Assembly: GCA_021816775.1 (NCBI GenBank)
Contig: JAKAXA010000027.1
Span: forward strand, 1 to 46,247
Source of the DNA: Pseudomonadota bacterium
GTDB taxonomy: Bacteria > Pseudomonadota > Gammaproteobacteria > Steroidobacterales > Steroidobacteraceae
Length of the DNA: 46,247 nt
Direction: 5' to 3'
The translations under genes and the position numbers were made by a program. The notes under the pieces are model-generated. The model was not told the DNA's origin. It saw only the letters and a program-made list of their open reading frames with translations, and did no database searches. Shown in pieces: positions 1 to 8,331 of the stretch. How positions within the stretch are numbered: position 1 is the first letter of the stretch; every line of letters begins with the position of its first letter.

Positions 1-62
1 TCCGATCCTGCCCGACATACTGGTGCGAGCTGACGGCCAGGGGCGATCCGCACGGCGGTAGG

Positions 63-215
63 ATGAGAATCTTCCAACGTGGCAACACGATCTTCTATCG
101 CCGCACTGTGGCGATGACGCAGGCGCTTCCCGAGGCGGTCGCGGCGGGCTCGGTCGATCGTGTGGTGATATCGGGGGACTGGAATGCGGCTGGTCGCACA
201 GATTTCGGCACCTGA
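63..215 (+). CDS. Short ORF of unknown function before the U32 gene
   Basis: A 50-codon ORF starts with ATG at 63, one base after a TAG (59-61) that closes another frame open from the window edge. It ends at TGA 213-215, inside the start of the U32 gene. Its own frame is also open from position 3, so it may be the tail of a longer gene cut by the window, or the two frames may be one gene with a further indel near 55-62. The translation contains VDRVVISGDW; I do not recognise it. It lies in the same direction as the U32 gene and could be in its operon. Confidence 0.25.
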   Translation: MRIFQRGNTIFYRRTVAMTQALPEAVAAGSVDRVVISGDWNAAGRTDFGT

Positions 216-1192
216 TGACATACCGGTTCTGGCCGGGGGCCGGTGCCGATGAGTTTTATTGCGGGCTGGTGCCGCAGGAGTGGCAGGCGCGTTTCGGGCG
301 ATCCACGTTGAATCGCAGGATGAGTGGCAACCTGCGCAGCTTCGAGGAGCTGGCACGCACGGCCACCCTGGCGCACGAGCTGGGCAAGCGCGTGTCGGTC
401 GCCTTCAACGTGCAGAGCTATTCGGCGGATCGGTGGGACGATCTGCTCGCGATGCTCGACCAGGTTGCCGGGAACGGCGCCGACGCGCTGATCGTCGGCG
501 ACCTGGGGCTGCTGGCAGCGCTGGGCGAGCGCGGTTTGCCACTGCGCCTGCACCTGTGCTCGGTGGCCTCGTGTCATAACGCCGAGACGGCACAACTGGC
601 GGCCGAGCTTGGTGCAACGCGGGTTATCCTGCCGCGTCACGTGACGCTGAGCGAGATCCGCGCGATGTGTTACGCCCTGCCGGCGCTCGAAATCGAAGCC
701 GTCATCCTCAACGACGGCTGCGTGTTCGAGGAGGGCTCGTGCCACACGCTGCACCTGCCTGGGCCGCTCGGCGGACCGATCTGTCTCGAGCGTTTTCGTC
801 ACGAATATCACCGCGGTGACGGGGAAACGCTTTGCGAGTCCGAGCGTGAACGACTTCAATCCAACGACGAAGCCGGAAAAAAATGGATTTGGTACGTGTT
901 CTCATGCGGTTTTACGGTCACGGCGGAGGGGTTGCCGTACGGTCCGTGCGGGCTATGCGCGATCCCACCACTTGCGGCCGCCGGCGTCGCTGCCGTCAAG
1001 ATCGCCGGGCGCGAAGGTCCGCTCAAGCGTCGGCTGAAGAGTGTCGAGATGGCGCGGGCCGTATGCGGGCGCCATGCCGGCGGTGACGAGCGGGATGTGA
1101 CCGCCTACGCCCGAGGGCTGCGCAGCAATTCCGAACTCTGCCAGAGCGGCTTCATGTGCTATTACCGCGAGGTCAGCCCCTCATCCGCGTAA
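184..1192 (+). pseudogene. Peptidase U32 family protein, single-base frameshift near the N-terminus
   Basis: The N-terminus lies in one frame from ATG 184 (MRLVAQISAPDDIPVLAG) and the rest in another (AGADEFYCGL onward). Joining them by removing one G from the GGGGG run at 235-239 restores the family's usual opening, a strand ending in SAP followed by a GADE-Y-GL motif. The composite is about 335 aa. It includes a Cys-containing stretch (NDGCVFEEGSCHTLHLPGP, about residues 175-195) and later CGFT and YGPCGLC cysteines, which resemble the Cys sets that bind Fe-S clusters in UbiU/UbiV-type U32 proteins. U32 proteins act as collagenase-like peptidases or in RNA or ubiquinone hydroxylation; which role applies here is not shown. 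As written, only a start at ATG 215 gives an ORF (325 aa), and that would lack the first strand. The break may be a homopolymer error. Confidence 0.8.
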
Positions 1193-1334
1193 TACCAAAG
1201 TATCCCTTCCATCCGCCCAAAGGCTCATGGCAACTTTCTCGAGGATACCGATACTCACCATGGCTGGTTTCTGAATACCCGGCAGGTCCGGCGAGTTGAT
1301 TTCCGGGTGCGGGATGACGGAAGAGGGGTGCTTC

Positions 1335-2885
1335 ATGCAGGTGACCACGCGAAAGAGTCCGAGCGCGGTGTCCTCGGGGTTGGGCAATGATCTGTCCGGG
1401 ATTTCGCCGTCCAATGCCGCATTTCTCGGCAAGCCCCGCCGACTGCTCATAGACGGCGTCTGGATCGATGCGATCAGCGGTCGGACTTTCGAGGTGCGCG
1501 ATCCCTCGAGTGACCGCGTCATCGCGAGCGTCGCTCTCGGCGAGGCTGCCGACATCGACCGGGCGGTGGCCGCGGCGCGCCGCGCCTTCGAGGACTCCGA
1601 CTGGTCGCGCATGAAGCCTGGGGATCGCGAGCGTGTCCTGCATCGGATCGCCGATCTCGTTGAGCGCCATGCCGGCGAGCTGGCCGAGCTCGAGGCCATC
1701 GATAACGGCAAGTCGATCGTGATGGCCCGTCACGTGGATCTGAAGCATGCCATCGAAGTCTGGCGGTATATGGCTGGCTGGCCCACCAAGCTCGAGGGGC
1801 AAACACTGCCGGTTTCCGGAACGCTCGTCCCCGGCCAGGAGTATGCTGCATTCTCGCTGCGCGAGCCCGTGGGGGTGATCGGTGCCATCATCGCCTGGAA
1901 CTTCCCGTTTCTGCTCGCAACGTGGAAGGTCGCGCCGGCACTCGCCGCCGGGTGCACCGTGGTCTTGAAGCCGGCGGAGGAGACGCCGCTCACCGCTTTG
2001 CGACTCGGTGAGATCGTCCTCGAGGCGGGGCTGCCCAAGGGGGTGCTGAACGTCGTCACCGGAATGGGTTCCACCGCCGGTGCGGCGTTGGCGGAACATC
2101 CGGGCGTCGACAAAATCACCTTCACCGGCTCCACCGAAGTGGGAAGGCTCGTCGTACGCGCCGCCTCGGGAAACCTGAAAAAAGTCACGGTCGAGCTGGG
2201 GGGAAAGTCGCCCGCGATCGTGCTCGATGACGCGGATCTCGACAAAGCCATCCCGGGAGTGACCTCTGGGATATTCTTCAATCAGGGTCAGGTGTGCTGC
2301 GCCGGCTCGCGCTTGTATGTCGCCAAGCGCCACTTCGATCGTGTCGTCGAGGGCGTGGCGGAACGGGCGAAGGCCATGAAGCTTGGCCCCGGCCTGGACT
2401 CGAGCGCCGAGATTGGACCATTGGTCTCTTCCGTGCAGCGAGAGCGTGTCATGAGCTACATCGACCAAGGGCTTGCGGCGGGCGCCTCCGCGGTCGCAGG
2501 GGGACGGCAGGTTGAATCGCCGGGGTATTACGTCGAACCGACGATATTCACGGACGTCTCAGAGGACATGGCGATCATGCGGGAGGAAATCTTCGGGCCC
2601 GTCGTTGTGGTGAAGCCATTCGAGGACTTGGGAGAAATCGCGCGGCTGGCCAATGAGTCGATTTATGGTCTGGCGGCCAGCATCTGGACGCGCGACGTGA
2701 AAAAACTCTTCACCCTGGCGCCGAAGATCCGCGCCGGTACGGTGTGGGTCAACTGTCACAATGTGCTGGATGCCGCCATGCCATTCGGAGGGTACAAACA
2801 ATCCGGGTGGGGCCGGGAGCTGGGGCGCGAGGCGGTTTACTCATGCCTCGAGAGCAAGTCCTTGTGCATCAATTATGCGATGTAG
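1335..2885 (+). CDS. NAD(P)-dependent aldehyde dehydrogenase, phenylacetaldehyde dehydrogenase-like
   Basis: This 516-aa cytoplasmic enzyme of the ALDH superfamily oxidises an aldehyde to its carboxylic acid. Visible are the Rossmann-fold IAWNFPF segment, the FTGSTEVG nucleotide-binding motif, the general base Glu in VELGGKSP (about residue 287) and the nucleophile Cys in NQGQVCCAGSR (about residue 321), 34 residues apart as in the family. PFGGYKQSGWGRE near the C-terminus is also typical. Overall pattern resembles FeaB/StyD phenylacetaldehyde dehydrogenases, but substrate is inferred. I chose ATG 1335 because GAAGAGGGG lies upstream; ATG 1314 and TTG 1296 are in-frame alternatives. The acyl-CoA synthetase gene follows 75 bases later in the same direction, suggesting aldehyde to acid to acyl-CoA conversion. 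Confidence 0.93.
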   Translation: MQVTTRKSPSAVSSGLGNDLSGISPSNAAFLGKPRRLLIDGVWIDAISGRTFEVRDPSSDRVIASVALGEAADIDRAVAAARRAFEDSDWSRMKPGDRERVLHRIADLVERHAGELAELEAIDNGKSIVMARHVDLKHAIEVWRYMAGWPTKLEGQTLPVSGTLVPGQEYAAFSLREPVGVIGAIIAWNFPFLLATWKVAPALAAGCTVVLKPAEETPLTALRLGEIVLEAGLPKGVLNVVTGMGSTAGAALAEHPGVDKITFTGSTEVGRLVVRAASGNLKKVTVELGGKSPAIVLDDADLDKAIPGVTSGIFFNQGQVCCAGSRLYVAKRHFDRVVEGVAERAKAMKLGPGLDSSAEIGPLVSSVQRERVMSYIDQGLAAGASAVAGGRQVESPGYYVEPTIFTDVSEDMAIMREEIFGPVVVVKPFEDLGEIARLANESIYGLAASIWTRDVKKLFTLAPKIRAGTVWVNCHNVLDAAMPFGGYKQSGWGRELGREAVYSCLESKSLCINYAM

Positions 2886-2960
2886 CGGTGTAGGATAGGT
2901 GCTGCTCGGCCCGGGGGCGGGCTGAAAAACAGTCGAAAGCCGCGGCGCGCCGCGGGCCGG

Positions 2961-4661
2961 GTGGGGGTTCGTGTGCGTGAGCCAAGCTACGTCTGTGGGC
3001 GGACCGATTCGCCGCTGCTCTACCGGACGGTGGGCGAGGTACTGCGATTGGCCGCCGAGCAGTGGCCGGATCGCGAGGCGCTGGTGGTCTGCCATCAAAA
3101 AGTGCGGCTGACCTACGCTGGACTCTACGAGAGGGCCAAGGAACTGGCCGGGGCACTGCTCGCGCTGGGATTGCAGCCGGGTGACCGGGTGGGCATCTGG
3201 TCGCCGAACAACTCCGAATGGGTACTCACCCAGTTCGCGACGGCGTTGGCGGGTCTCATTCTGGTCAACATCAATCCGGCCTACCGGACGGCCGAGTTGG
3301 ACTATGTGCTTCGCGCGGTCGGTTGCAGGGCGCTCGTGCTGGCGCCCTCATTCAAATCGAGCGATTACGTCGGCATGATGAGATCCGTGCTTGCGCAAGG
3401 GGATTGGGCGGGCGAGGGCAGGGTGCGCTGCAGAGAATATCCTGCGCTGCAGTTTCTTATTCAGTTGGGCGTCGATCTGCAACGGGGGTTCATGTCCTTC
3501 GGTGCGCTGTGCGAGGCGGGACGGGCCGCCAACCCGAATCCGCTTGAAGCCGTTGCGGCAGGCCTCGATCCAGACCAGCCGATCAATATCCAATTCACGA
3601 GCGGCACGACGGGGCTGCCCAAGGGGGCCACGCTGACGCATTTCAACATCGTCAACAACGGGTTTTTCGTCGGCGAGGGCATGCGGTTCGGCCCGCAGGA
3701 CCGACTGTGCATACCGGTGCCCTTGTATCACTGCTTCGGCATGGTTCTGGGCGTGCTCGCCGCGGTCACGCACGGGGCGACGATGGTGTTTCCGTCGGAA
3801 GCCTTTGATACCGAGGCTACCCTGCAGGCGGTCGCCACGGAGCGCTGTACGGCCTTGCACGGCGTGCCGACGATGTTCATCGCGGAGCTTGGCCATCCCC
3901 GCTTCACGGAATTCGATCTGTCGTTGTTGCGCACGGGGATCATGGCGGGGGCACCGTGCCCGATCGCCGTCATGCGCAGGGTCATCGATGAGATGCACAT
4001 GCGCGAGGTCACGATTTGCTACGGCATGACCGAAACCAGCCCGGTGAGCTTCCAGTCGGACGTGCACGACCCGATCGACAAACGGGTCTCGACCGTCGGA
4101 AGGGTGCACCCGCACGTGCAGGTGAAAATCATAGATGGCGAAAACGCAGTCGTGCCGAGAGGCACGCCCGGTCAGCTCTGTACGCGGGGCTACAGCGTCA
4201 TGCGCGGTTACTGGGAGGACGCCGAGCGTACCGCGGAAGCGGTGGACGAGGCGGGCTGGATGCACACCGGCGACCTGGCGGTTCTCGACGGCGGCGGTTA
4301 TTGCAACATCGTGGGAAGGGTCAAGGACATGATCATCCGTGGCGGCGAGAACATCTATCCCCGGGAAATCGAAGAGTTTCTATACCGGCATCCGAAAGTG
4401 CTCGATGTGGCCGTCGTGGGGATCGCCGATCAAAAGTACGGCGAAGAGGTCTGCGCGGTCATTCGCCTGCACGACGGCGCGAGCGTCGATCCGCAGGAGA
4501 TCATCGAGTTCTGTCGCGGGCAGATCGCCCACTACAAAGTGCCCCGTTACGTGTATTTCGTAAGGGAATTTCCCATGACGGTGACCGGAAAGGTGCAAAA
4601 GTACCTGATCCGGCAGCAACTCGAGCAGGAGCTCGGGGTGGAGCGCGAGCGCACCGCGTAA
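2961..4661 (+). CDS. AMP-binding acyl-CoA synthetase (fatty-acyl-CoA ligase family)
   Basis: A 566-aa member of the ANL adenylate-forming family, which activates a carboxylic acid with ATP and joins it to CoA in the cytoplasm. Diagnostic motifs are the phosphate-binding loop [13 protein letters not shown] (about residues 213-225), YGMTETSP (about 353-360), the hinge region [16 protein letters not shown] (about 452-467), and the C-terminal catalytic lysine in [13 protein letters not shown]. The length fits medium or long-chain fatty-acyl-CoA ligases. The GTG at 2961 gives the longest plausible protein; GTG 2973 is an alternative with a G-rich stretch before it. It probably uses the product of the adjacent aldehyde dehydrogenase; the acid itself cannot be named from sequence. 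Confidence 0.92.
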   Translation: MGVRVREPSYVCGRTDSPLLYRTVGEVLRLAAEQWPDREALVVCHQKVRLTYAGLYERAKELAGALLALGLQPGDRVGIWSPNNSEWVLTQFATALAGLILVNINPAYRTAELDYVLRAVGCRALVLAPSFKSSDYVGMMRSVLAQGDWAGEGRVRCREYPALQFLIQLGVDLQRGFMSFGALCEAGRAANPNPLEAVAAGLDPDQPINIQFTSGTTGLPKGATLTHFNIVNNGFFVGEGMRFGPQDRLCIPVPLYHCFGMVLGVLAAVTHGATMVFPSEAFDTEATLQAVATERCTALHGVPTMFIAELGHPRFTEFDLSLLRTGIMAGAPCPIAVMRRVIDEMHMREVTICYGMTETSPVSFQSDVHDPIDKRVSTVGRVHPHVQVKIIDGENAVVPRGTPGQLCTRGYSVMRGYWEDAERTAEAVDEAGWMHTGDLAVLDGGGYCNIVGRVKDMIIRGGENIYPREIEEFLYRHPKVLDVAVVGIADQKYGEEVCAVIRLHDGASVDPQEIIEFCRGQIAHYKVPRYVYFVREFPMTVTGKVQKYLIRQQLEQELGVERERTA

Positions 4662-4877
4662 CGGGGCGGCCGATGCACTGGGAGTGGCGGGCACGGACGG
4701 CAGCCATACTGGGCAACTCGATCCGGGCTGTGACGCGCCGCTCCGGGCTCGTATCAATGTTCCCCTGGTGGTGGCCGCTGTACCGGCCCGCCGGTCCGTT
4801 AGCCACTCGAACGTCGGCTTTCGGGGAGACTGGGCCGGCGTCCTCAGTGACCCATGGCCGGATGGCGCCGGTCATGC

Positions 4878-5243
4878 TCATGCCCCAATTTCGATGATCT
4901 GATTCAGAGTCTCGCAAGCGAGAGCGAAGGGCTCCGCCGGGACTTGGCCCCAAGGGTGCCGCTTTGCGGCGCGGGCTCGCCAATCGAATGACTTGGGTTG
5001 ATGCGCAAGAATATAGCTGACGGCTCCCCTGGGACCGATGAACCTAATAGCAAAGGGGTTGGTGTCATTGTAGGACGCCGTCGTCATCGGTAGGCCGATG
5101 ACAATTCCCGTGCGCTCATTGAAATCCCTGGGCGATAGCACCAGTAACGGGTGCACGTCCCTCATCTCGCGACCAGCCTGCGGGTTACAGTCGATCCAAA
5201 TCATGTCGCGACGGGCAGGGACCCACCGCGATCCGGCCGCCAT
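4878..5243 (-). CDS. mazF: MazF/PemK-family type II toxin (endoribonuclease)
   Basis: This 121-aa protein has the PemK/MazF fold signature: an N-terminal RRDMIWIDCNPQAGREM strand and loop, then HPLLVLSPRDFNERTGIVIG, IGLPMTT, and a C-terminal helix (FALACETLNQIIEIG). MazF toxins cut mRNA at short motifs and are held inactive by MazE. The usual RP before the central strand is HP here. Its ATG (5241-5243) overlaps the antitoxin's TGA (5243-5245) by one base, a TGATG junction that implies translational coupling. An in-frame GTG one codon upstream is possible. Toxin after antitoxin, minus strand, is the standard mazEF order. Confidence 0.9.
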   Translation of the reverse strand: MAAGSRWVPARRDMIWIDCNPQAGREMRDVHPLLVLSPRDFNERTGIVIGLPMTTASYNDTNPFAIRFIGPRGAVSYILAHQPKSFDWRARAAKRHPWGQVPAEPFALACETLNQIIEIGA

Positions 5244-5503
5244 CACATCACCTCGGATCCGACCCGGCGGGTCACCATCGCCTCGCCTCCGTGGCAGGCG
5301 GGATCAAACGCGGCGAGTTTCTGCGCGAGCGTCAGCCTTCGTCGACCAGCGCGCTTAACGAGCACCCCTTCGTCCGCGATCGAGACCTCCACGGGCTGCC
5401 CGACAGCGAAGTGCGCAGAACGCGCCACCGCGGCTGGTATGCGTACGGCGAGGCTATTTCCCCACTGCTGCACGGTGAGCTTTGCGGTTCTTGACATCTG
5501 CAT
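5243..5503 (-). CDS. mazE: MazE/AbrB-family antitoxin
   Basis: The 86-aa product begins with a SpoVT-AbrB DNA-binding hairpin: VQQWGNSLAVRIPAAVAR (about residues 11-28) followed by FAVGQPVEVSIADEGVLVKR. Its flexible C-terminal part (LAQKLAAFDPACHGGEAM) is the part that usually wraps around the toxin. ATG 5503 is chosen because GAGAGGG lies a few bases upstream; ATG 5497 is the alternative. Such antitoxins also bind their own promoter, and an inverted repeat sits just upstream of this gene. Together with mazF it forms a complete type II toxin-antitoxin module. Confidence 0.9.
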   Translation of the reverse strand: MQMSRTAKLTVQQWGNSLAVRIPAAVARSAHFAVGQPVEVSIADEGVLVKRAGRRRLTLAQKLAAFDPACHGGEAMVTRRVGSEVM

Positions 5504-5517
5504 TCACCCTCTCGCTA

Positions 5518-5539
5518 ATGTATCAACCAGTGTATACAT
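5518..5539 (-). promoter_or_regulatory. Inverted-repeat operator of mazEF
   Basis: A perfect 6-base inverted repeat, ATGTAT (5518-5523) and ATACAT (5534-5539), separated by 10 bases, lies 14 bases upstream of the mazE start. One helical turn per half-site and the location between gene and promoter suit autoregulation by the MazE AbrB domain. Binding is inferred. Confidence 0.55.
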
Positions 5540-6381
5540 CGCATCGATGAGCGTCAAGGCCGCCTTCCGCGCACAGGCGCGGGCTGCGCTTCAGCGATCG
5601 ACCGCGATACGGGAGGTCATGATCCCCGGGGCGAATGACAGGAGTTTGCCGAGAGGTGTCATCCCCGACCAAGACTGTGCTCTGGGTCGACTGGGAATTA
5701 TCCAAGGACCTGCGGCGCAGACGCGAGCCCGTGGACAAATACGCTTCAGCCTGTGGATCGATACAGATTTTTGCGTCCGATGCTCATCATCAGGCGCTTT
5801 TCAATCCCCATCTACATTGGCGGATGATTGGGTTGTCGTCTCGCGCGATCTGCGCCCGGTGCTTTGGGAGCAGAGGGACGGGAGTTCGAATCTCCGTACC
5901 CCGACCACTCTACAGCGCTGCAGCATCACAGATGCAGCGGCGCTCAAAGAGCACTCTAACGCGCGGGAGATTCAAACTCCCGGCTGTAAACGAACCATTG
6001 CTCGACCGCCGCGCGAGTTTTCGGGGCCGGCCGGATGCCGTAGTGCCGTCAGGCAGGTAGGCGGTGCGGTGCGCAAGCGAAGAACGAGCGGGCCGCAGCG
6101 CCGCGAGCAATCTGCCTGCTCCGGCTAACGCTTGCGAGGGACCGGGCAGGATGTCTGCTTCGGTGCTTTGTACGGGGCCCAAAGAGGTCCTCGCAAGGCC
6201 GGGAGCGGTTGGGGGGTTGGGGCAATGGAGCAAGCGGTGGTGACCGGCGTGCCATGCAAGAGATGAGGCACTGCGGCAAGCAACTGATCTCTCTACGTCG
6301 GTCCGTGCGCCGGCGCACCGACGACACGTTCGATGCCGCGTACCGTGCAACAATCGCAAATGCGCACACGGGGCAAGGCCC
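5540..6381. other. Gene-free region between mazEF and slipin
   Basis: No ORF here shows family features. The region holds a tRNA-Pro-like 3' fragment (5863-5907, listed separately) and, 57 bases after it, a second hairpin resembling a tRNA T-arm: CGGGAG (5964-5969), a seven-base loop ATTCAAA, and CTCCCG (5977-5982). Several frames stay open through it, but these look like chance high-GC ORFs. The region may be a degenerate junction of an old insertion. Confidence 0.6.
5863..5907 (+). other. 3' fragment of a tRNA-Pro(UGG)-like gene, possible attachment-site scar
   Basis: The segment reads in tRNA order: anticodon loop TTTGGGA (anticodon TGG), stem GCAGA, variable GGGAC, T-arm GGGAG-TTCGAAT-CTCCG, acceptor strand TACCCCG, discriminator A and CCA. 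No matching 5' half (a CGGGGTA acceptor and D-arm) is present upstream; only ATCTGC at 5848-5853, which could be the other side of the anticodon stem, sits nine bases too far away. The 3' part of a tRNA gene, from the anticodon loop to CCA, is exactly what integrases duplicate as an att site. No integrase gene is nearby, so the origin is inferred. Confidence 0.6.
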
Positions 6382-7338
6382 ATGAATCCGCTCACATCGT
6401 TCTTGGTGATTGCCTGTGTTGCTGCAGCGCTTGCCGTCGGCTACTTCGTCGATCTGTATCCCGCGCTGATCCTGTTTGCGCTCGCCATCGTCATCGCCGC
6501 GTCGCTCAAAATGGCCAACGTATGGCAGAAGTTCGTCATTCTGCGGCTCGGCAAACTGCAGAGCGTCAGGGGCGCCGGTCTGTTCGCAATCATCCCCGTC
6601 ATCGACTCCGTGGTTGCAGTCATCGATGCGCGAATTCAAACCACGGCGTTCAATGCCGAGCAGGCGCTCACCAGAGACACCGTGCCGGTGAACGTCGATG
6701 CCATCGTCTTTTGGCACGTGCACGACGCGGAAAAGGCTGCGCTGGCCATCACCGATTACCGCCAAGCCATAGACCGCGTTGCACAGACTTCGCTGCGCGA
6801 GATGATCGGCTCCTCGGTACTGGCCACTCTGTTGTCCGATCGCAAGCAAGCCGACGAGCAGCTGAAGGTCGAGATCGGTCAGAAGACCGCTCCGTGGGGC
6901 ATATCGGTGAGCTCGGTGGAGATCCGTGACGTCGCCATTCCCGCGGCCCTGCAGGACGCGATGTCTCGCCAGGCTCAGGCCGAGAGGGAGAAGCAGGCCA
7001 GAGTAATTCTCGGCTCGGCCGAAGCGGCGATCGCGAGCAGTTTCGTCTCCGCGGCAGACACTTATGCCGGACATCCGATGGCGCTGCAGCTGCGAGCGAT
7101 GAACATCATCTATGAGACTACCTTGGAGCGCGGTGCGACCATACTGCTGCCGAGCTCGATGGTGGACAGTCTGAATCCGTCTGGTCGAATCTTGGGCCTC
7201 GCCTTGGGCGGAAATGAAGCCCTGAAGCTGAACGGAGCACTCGAGCCGACGCAGCCGACGCCGCCGACACAGCCGACGCCGCCGACGCAGCCGACGAGGG
7301 CGGGGGCGGTGCCATTGCCCCTGGGCCCGGCGGCATGA
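6382..7338 (+). CDS. Slipin/stomatin (SPFH-domain) membrane protein with C-terminal Pro-Thr-Gln repeats
   Basis: The 318-aa protein has two adjacent hydrophobic N-terminal segments (about residues 5-22 and 26-43) followed by a stomatin/prohibitin SPFH domain: QKFVILRLGKLQSVRGAGLF, VDARIQTTAF, LTRDTVPVNVDAIVFWHV, TSLREMIGSS and WGISVSSVEIRDVAIP. A helical region (QAQAEREKQARVILGSAEAA) gives oligomerisation. Slipins organise membrane microdomains and are often partnered by a NfeD protease; none is visible here. The C-terminus carries PTQPTPPTQPT repeats encoded by an 18-bp tandem repeat, which is unusual for the family. It is followed by, and in the same direction as, a Crp/Fnr regulator. Confidence 0.93.
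   Translation: MNPLTSFLVIACVAAALAVGYFVDLYPALILFALAIVIAASLKMANVWQKFVILRLGKLQSVRGAGLFAIIPVIDSVVAVIDARIQTTAFNAEQALTRDTVPVNVDAIVFWHVHDAEKAALAITDYRQAIDRVAQTSLREMIGSSVLATLLSDRKQADEQLKVEIGQKTAPWGISVSSVEIRDVAIPAALQDAMSRQAQAEREKQARVILGSAEAAIASSFVSAADTYAGHPMALQLRAMNIIYETTLERGATILLPSSMVDSLNPSGRILGLALGGNEALKLNGALEPTQPTPPTQPTPPTQPTRAGAVPLPLGPAA
7246..7297 (+). repeat. 18-bp tandem repeat in the slipin 3' end
   Basis: About 2.9 copies of an 18-base unit (CCGACGCAGCCGACGCCG) run in frame, with one base difference in the second copy. They encode the Pro-Thr-Gln tail of the slipin. Repeat number could vary between strains by slippage without breaking the frame. Confidence 0.85.
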
Positions 7339-7511
7339 GGGCGCGCGGCAGCCGCCCCGACGCCGGACGCCCTGCATCCCCCCGTCTGTGCGCTACCGAA
7401 CACAAAGACGGGCCATTGTTTTACAATCGCGACACACAGGGATCTCAGACCGAGTAAATGCGGTTGGTCGGGGCCCGGACAGGTGCCGCTTTACCAAGGC
7501 TTCAGAGTCAC

Positions 7512-8270
7512 ATGCCCGAATCTTACGAGTACGCTGACAATTACCTTCTGGCTGCGCTGTCGCTGGCTGAACAGGCGCGAATCTATCCGCACCTGGAATT
7601 GATTCCGATGCCGCTCGGCAAGGTCCTGTACGAGTCCGGGGATGTGCTGCACCACGTTTACTTTCCGCTCGACTCCATCATCTCGCTGCTGTACGTGATG
7701 GAGGACGGTGCTTCGGCGGAGATCTCGGTCGTGGGCAACGAGGGCCTGATCGGGGTGGCGCTGTTCATGGGCGGTGAGACAACTCCGAGCCGGGCCATTG
7801 TGCAGAGCGCTGGGTACGCGTACCGGTTGGTCGGGCAGCGGCTCAAGGATGAATTTCACCGCAACGGCGAGCTGCAGCAGCTGCTGTTGCGCTACACGCA
7901 AGCGCTGCTGACGCAGATGGCTCAGACTGCAGTCTGCAACCGGCACCACTCCGTCGACCAGCAGCTGTGTCGCTGGCTGCTGTTGTCTATCGACCGGCTG
8001 CCCAACAATCAGTTGGTCATGACCCAGGAGCTCATCGCGAACATGCTGGGTGTTCGCCGCGAGGGCGTCACCGAAGCGGCCGGCAAGCTGCAGAAGCTCG
8101 GCGTCATCCGTTACGCCCGCGGCCACATCACGGTGCTGAACCGGGCGCGGCTGGAACAGCTGTGCTGCGAGTGCTACGCGGTGGTCAAGAAGGAGACCGA
8201 TCGCCTGCTGCCGGGTCTGGGCCCGCACGCGCAGGCCCGCGGGGCGTACCCGATCCCCGGCGCGCGGTGA
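7512..8270 (+). CDS. Crp/Fnr-family transcriptional regulator
   Basis: A 252-aa regulator with an N-terminal cyclic-nucleotide-binding-like beta barrel (LGKVLYESGDVLHHVYFPLD, then AEISVVGNEGLIG, about residues 30-90), a long dimerisation helix, and a C-terminal Crp-type winged helix (MTQELIANMLGVRREGVTEAAGKLQKLGVIRYARGHI, seen in two parts around residues 175-212). It lacks the four-Cys pattern of Fnr and the cAMP-contact set of Crp, so its signal is unknown. Relatives are usually annotated as Crp/Fnr regulators of stress or nutrient responses. ATG 7512 (MPESYEYADN) matches where relatives begin; ATG 7458 upstream is in frame and would add 18 residues. Confidence 0.9.
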   Translation: MPESYEYADNYLLAALSLAEQARIYPHLELIPMPLGKVLYESGDVLHHVYFPLDSIISLLYVMEDGASAEISVVGNEGLIGVALFMGGETTPSRAIVQSAGYAYRLVGQRLKDEFHRNGELQQLLLRYTQALLTQMAQTAVCNRHHSVDQQLCRWLLLSIDRLPNNQLVMTQELIANMLGVRREGVTEAAGKLQKLGVIRYARGHITVLNRARLEQLCCECYAVVKKETDRLLPGLGPHAQARGAYPIPGAR

Positions 8271-8285
8271 GCTTCGTGATCGGTA

Positions 8286-8300
8286 CGGGCAGAGTGCCCG
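8286..8300. terminator. Small hairpin between convergent crp-like and GH130 genes
   Basis: CGGGCA (8286-8291) and TGCCCG (8295-8300) form a perfect six-base stem with a GAG loop in the 61-base gap between convergent genes. There is no T-tract, so termination is a guess from position. Confidence 0.3.
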
Positions 8301-8331
8301 AGGCCGGCAGGTATCGGGCAAGCAGGTCTGC

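Noticed and set aside
5964..5982. Second T-arm-like hairpin near the tRNA-Pro fragment
   Set aside because: Stem and seven-base loop fit, but no acceptor, anticodon arm or CCA can be built around it.
5151..6128. 325-aa + strand ORF crossing mazE and the tRNA-like fragment
   Set aside because: Antisense to mazEF at its start, no motif, and it runs through a tRNA-type hairpin.
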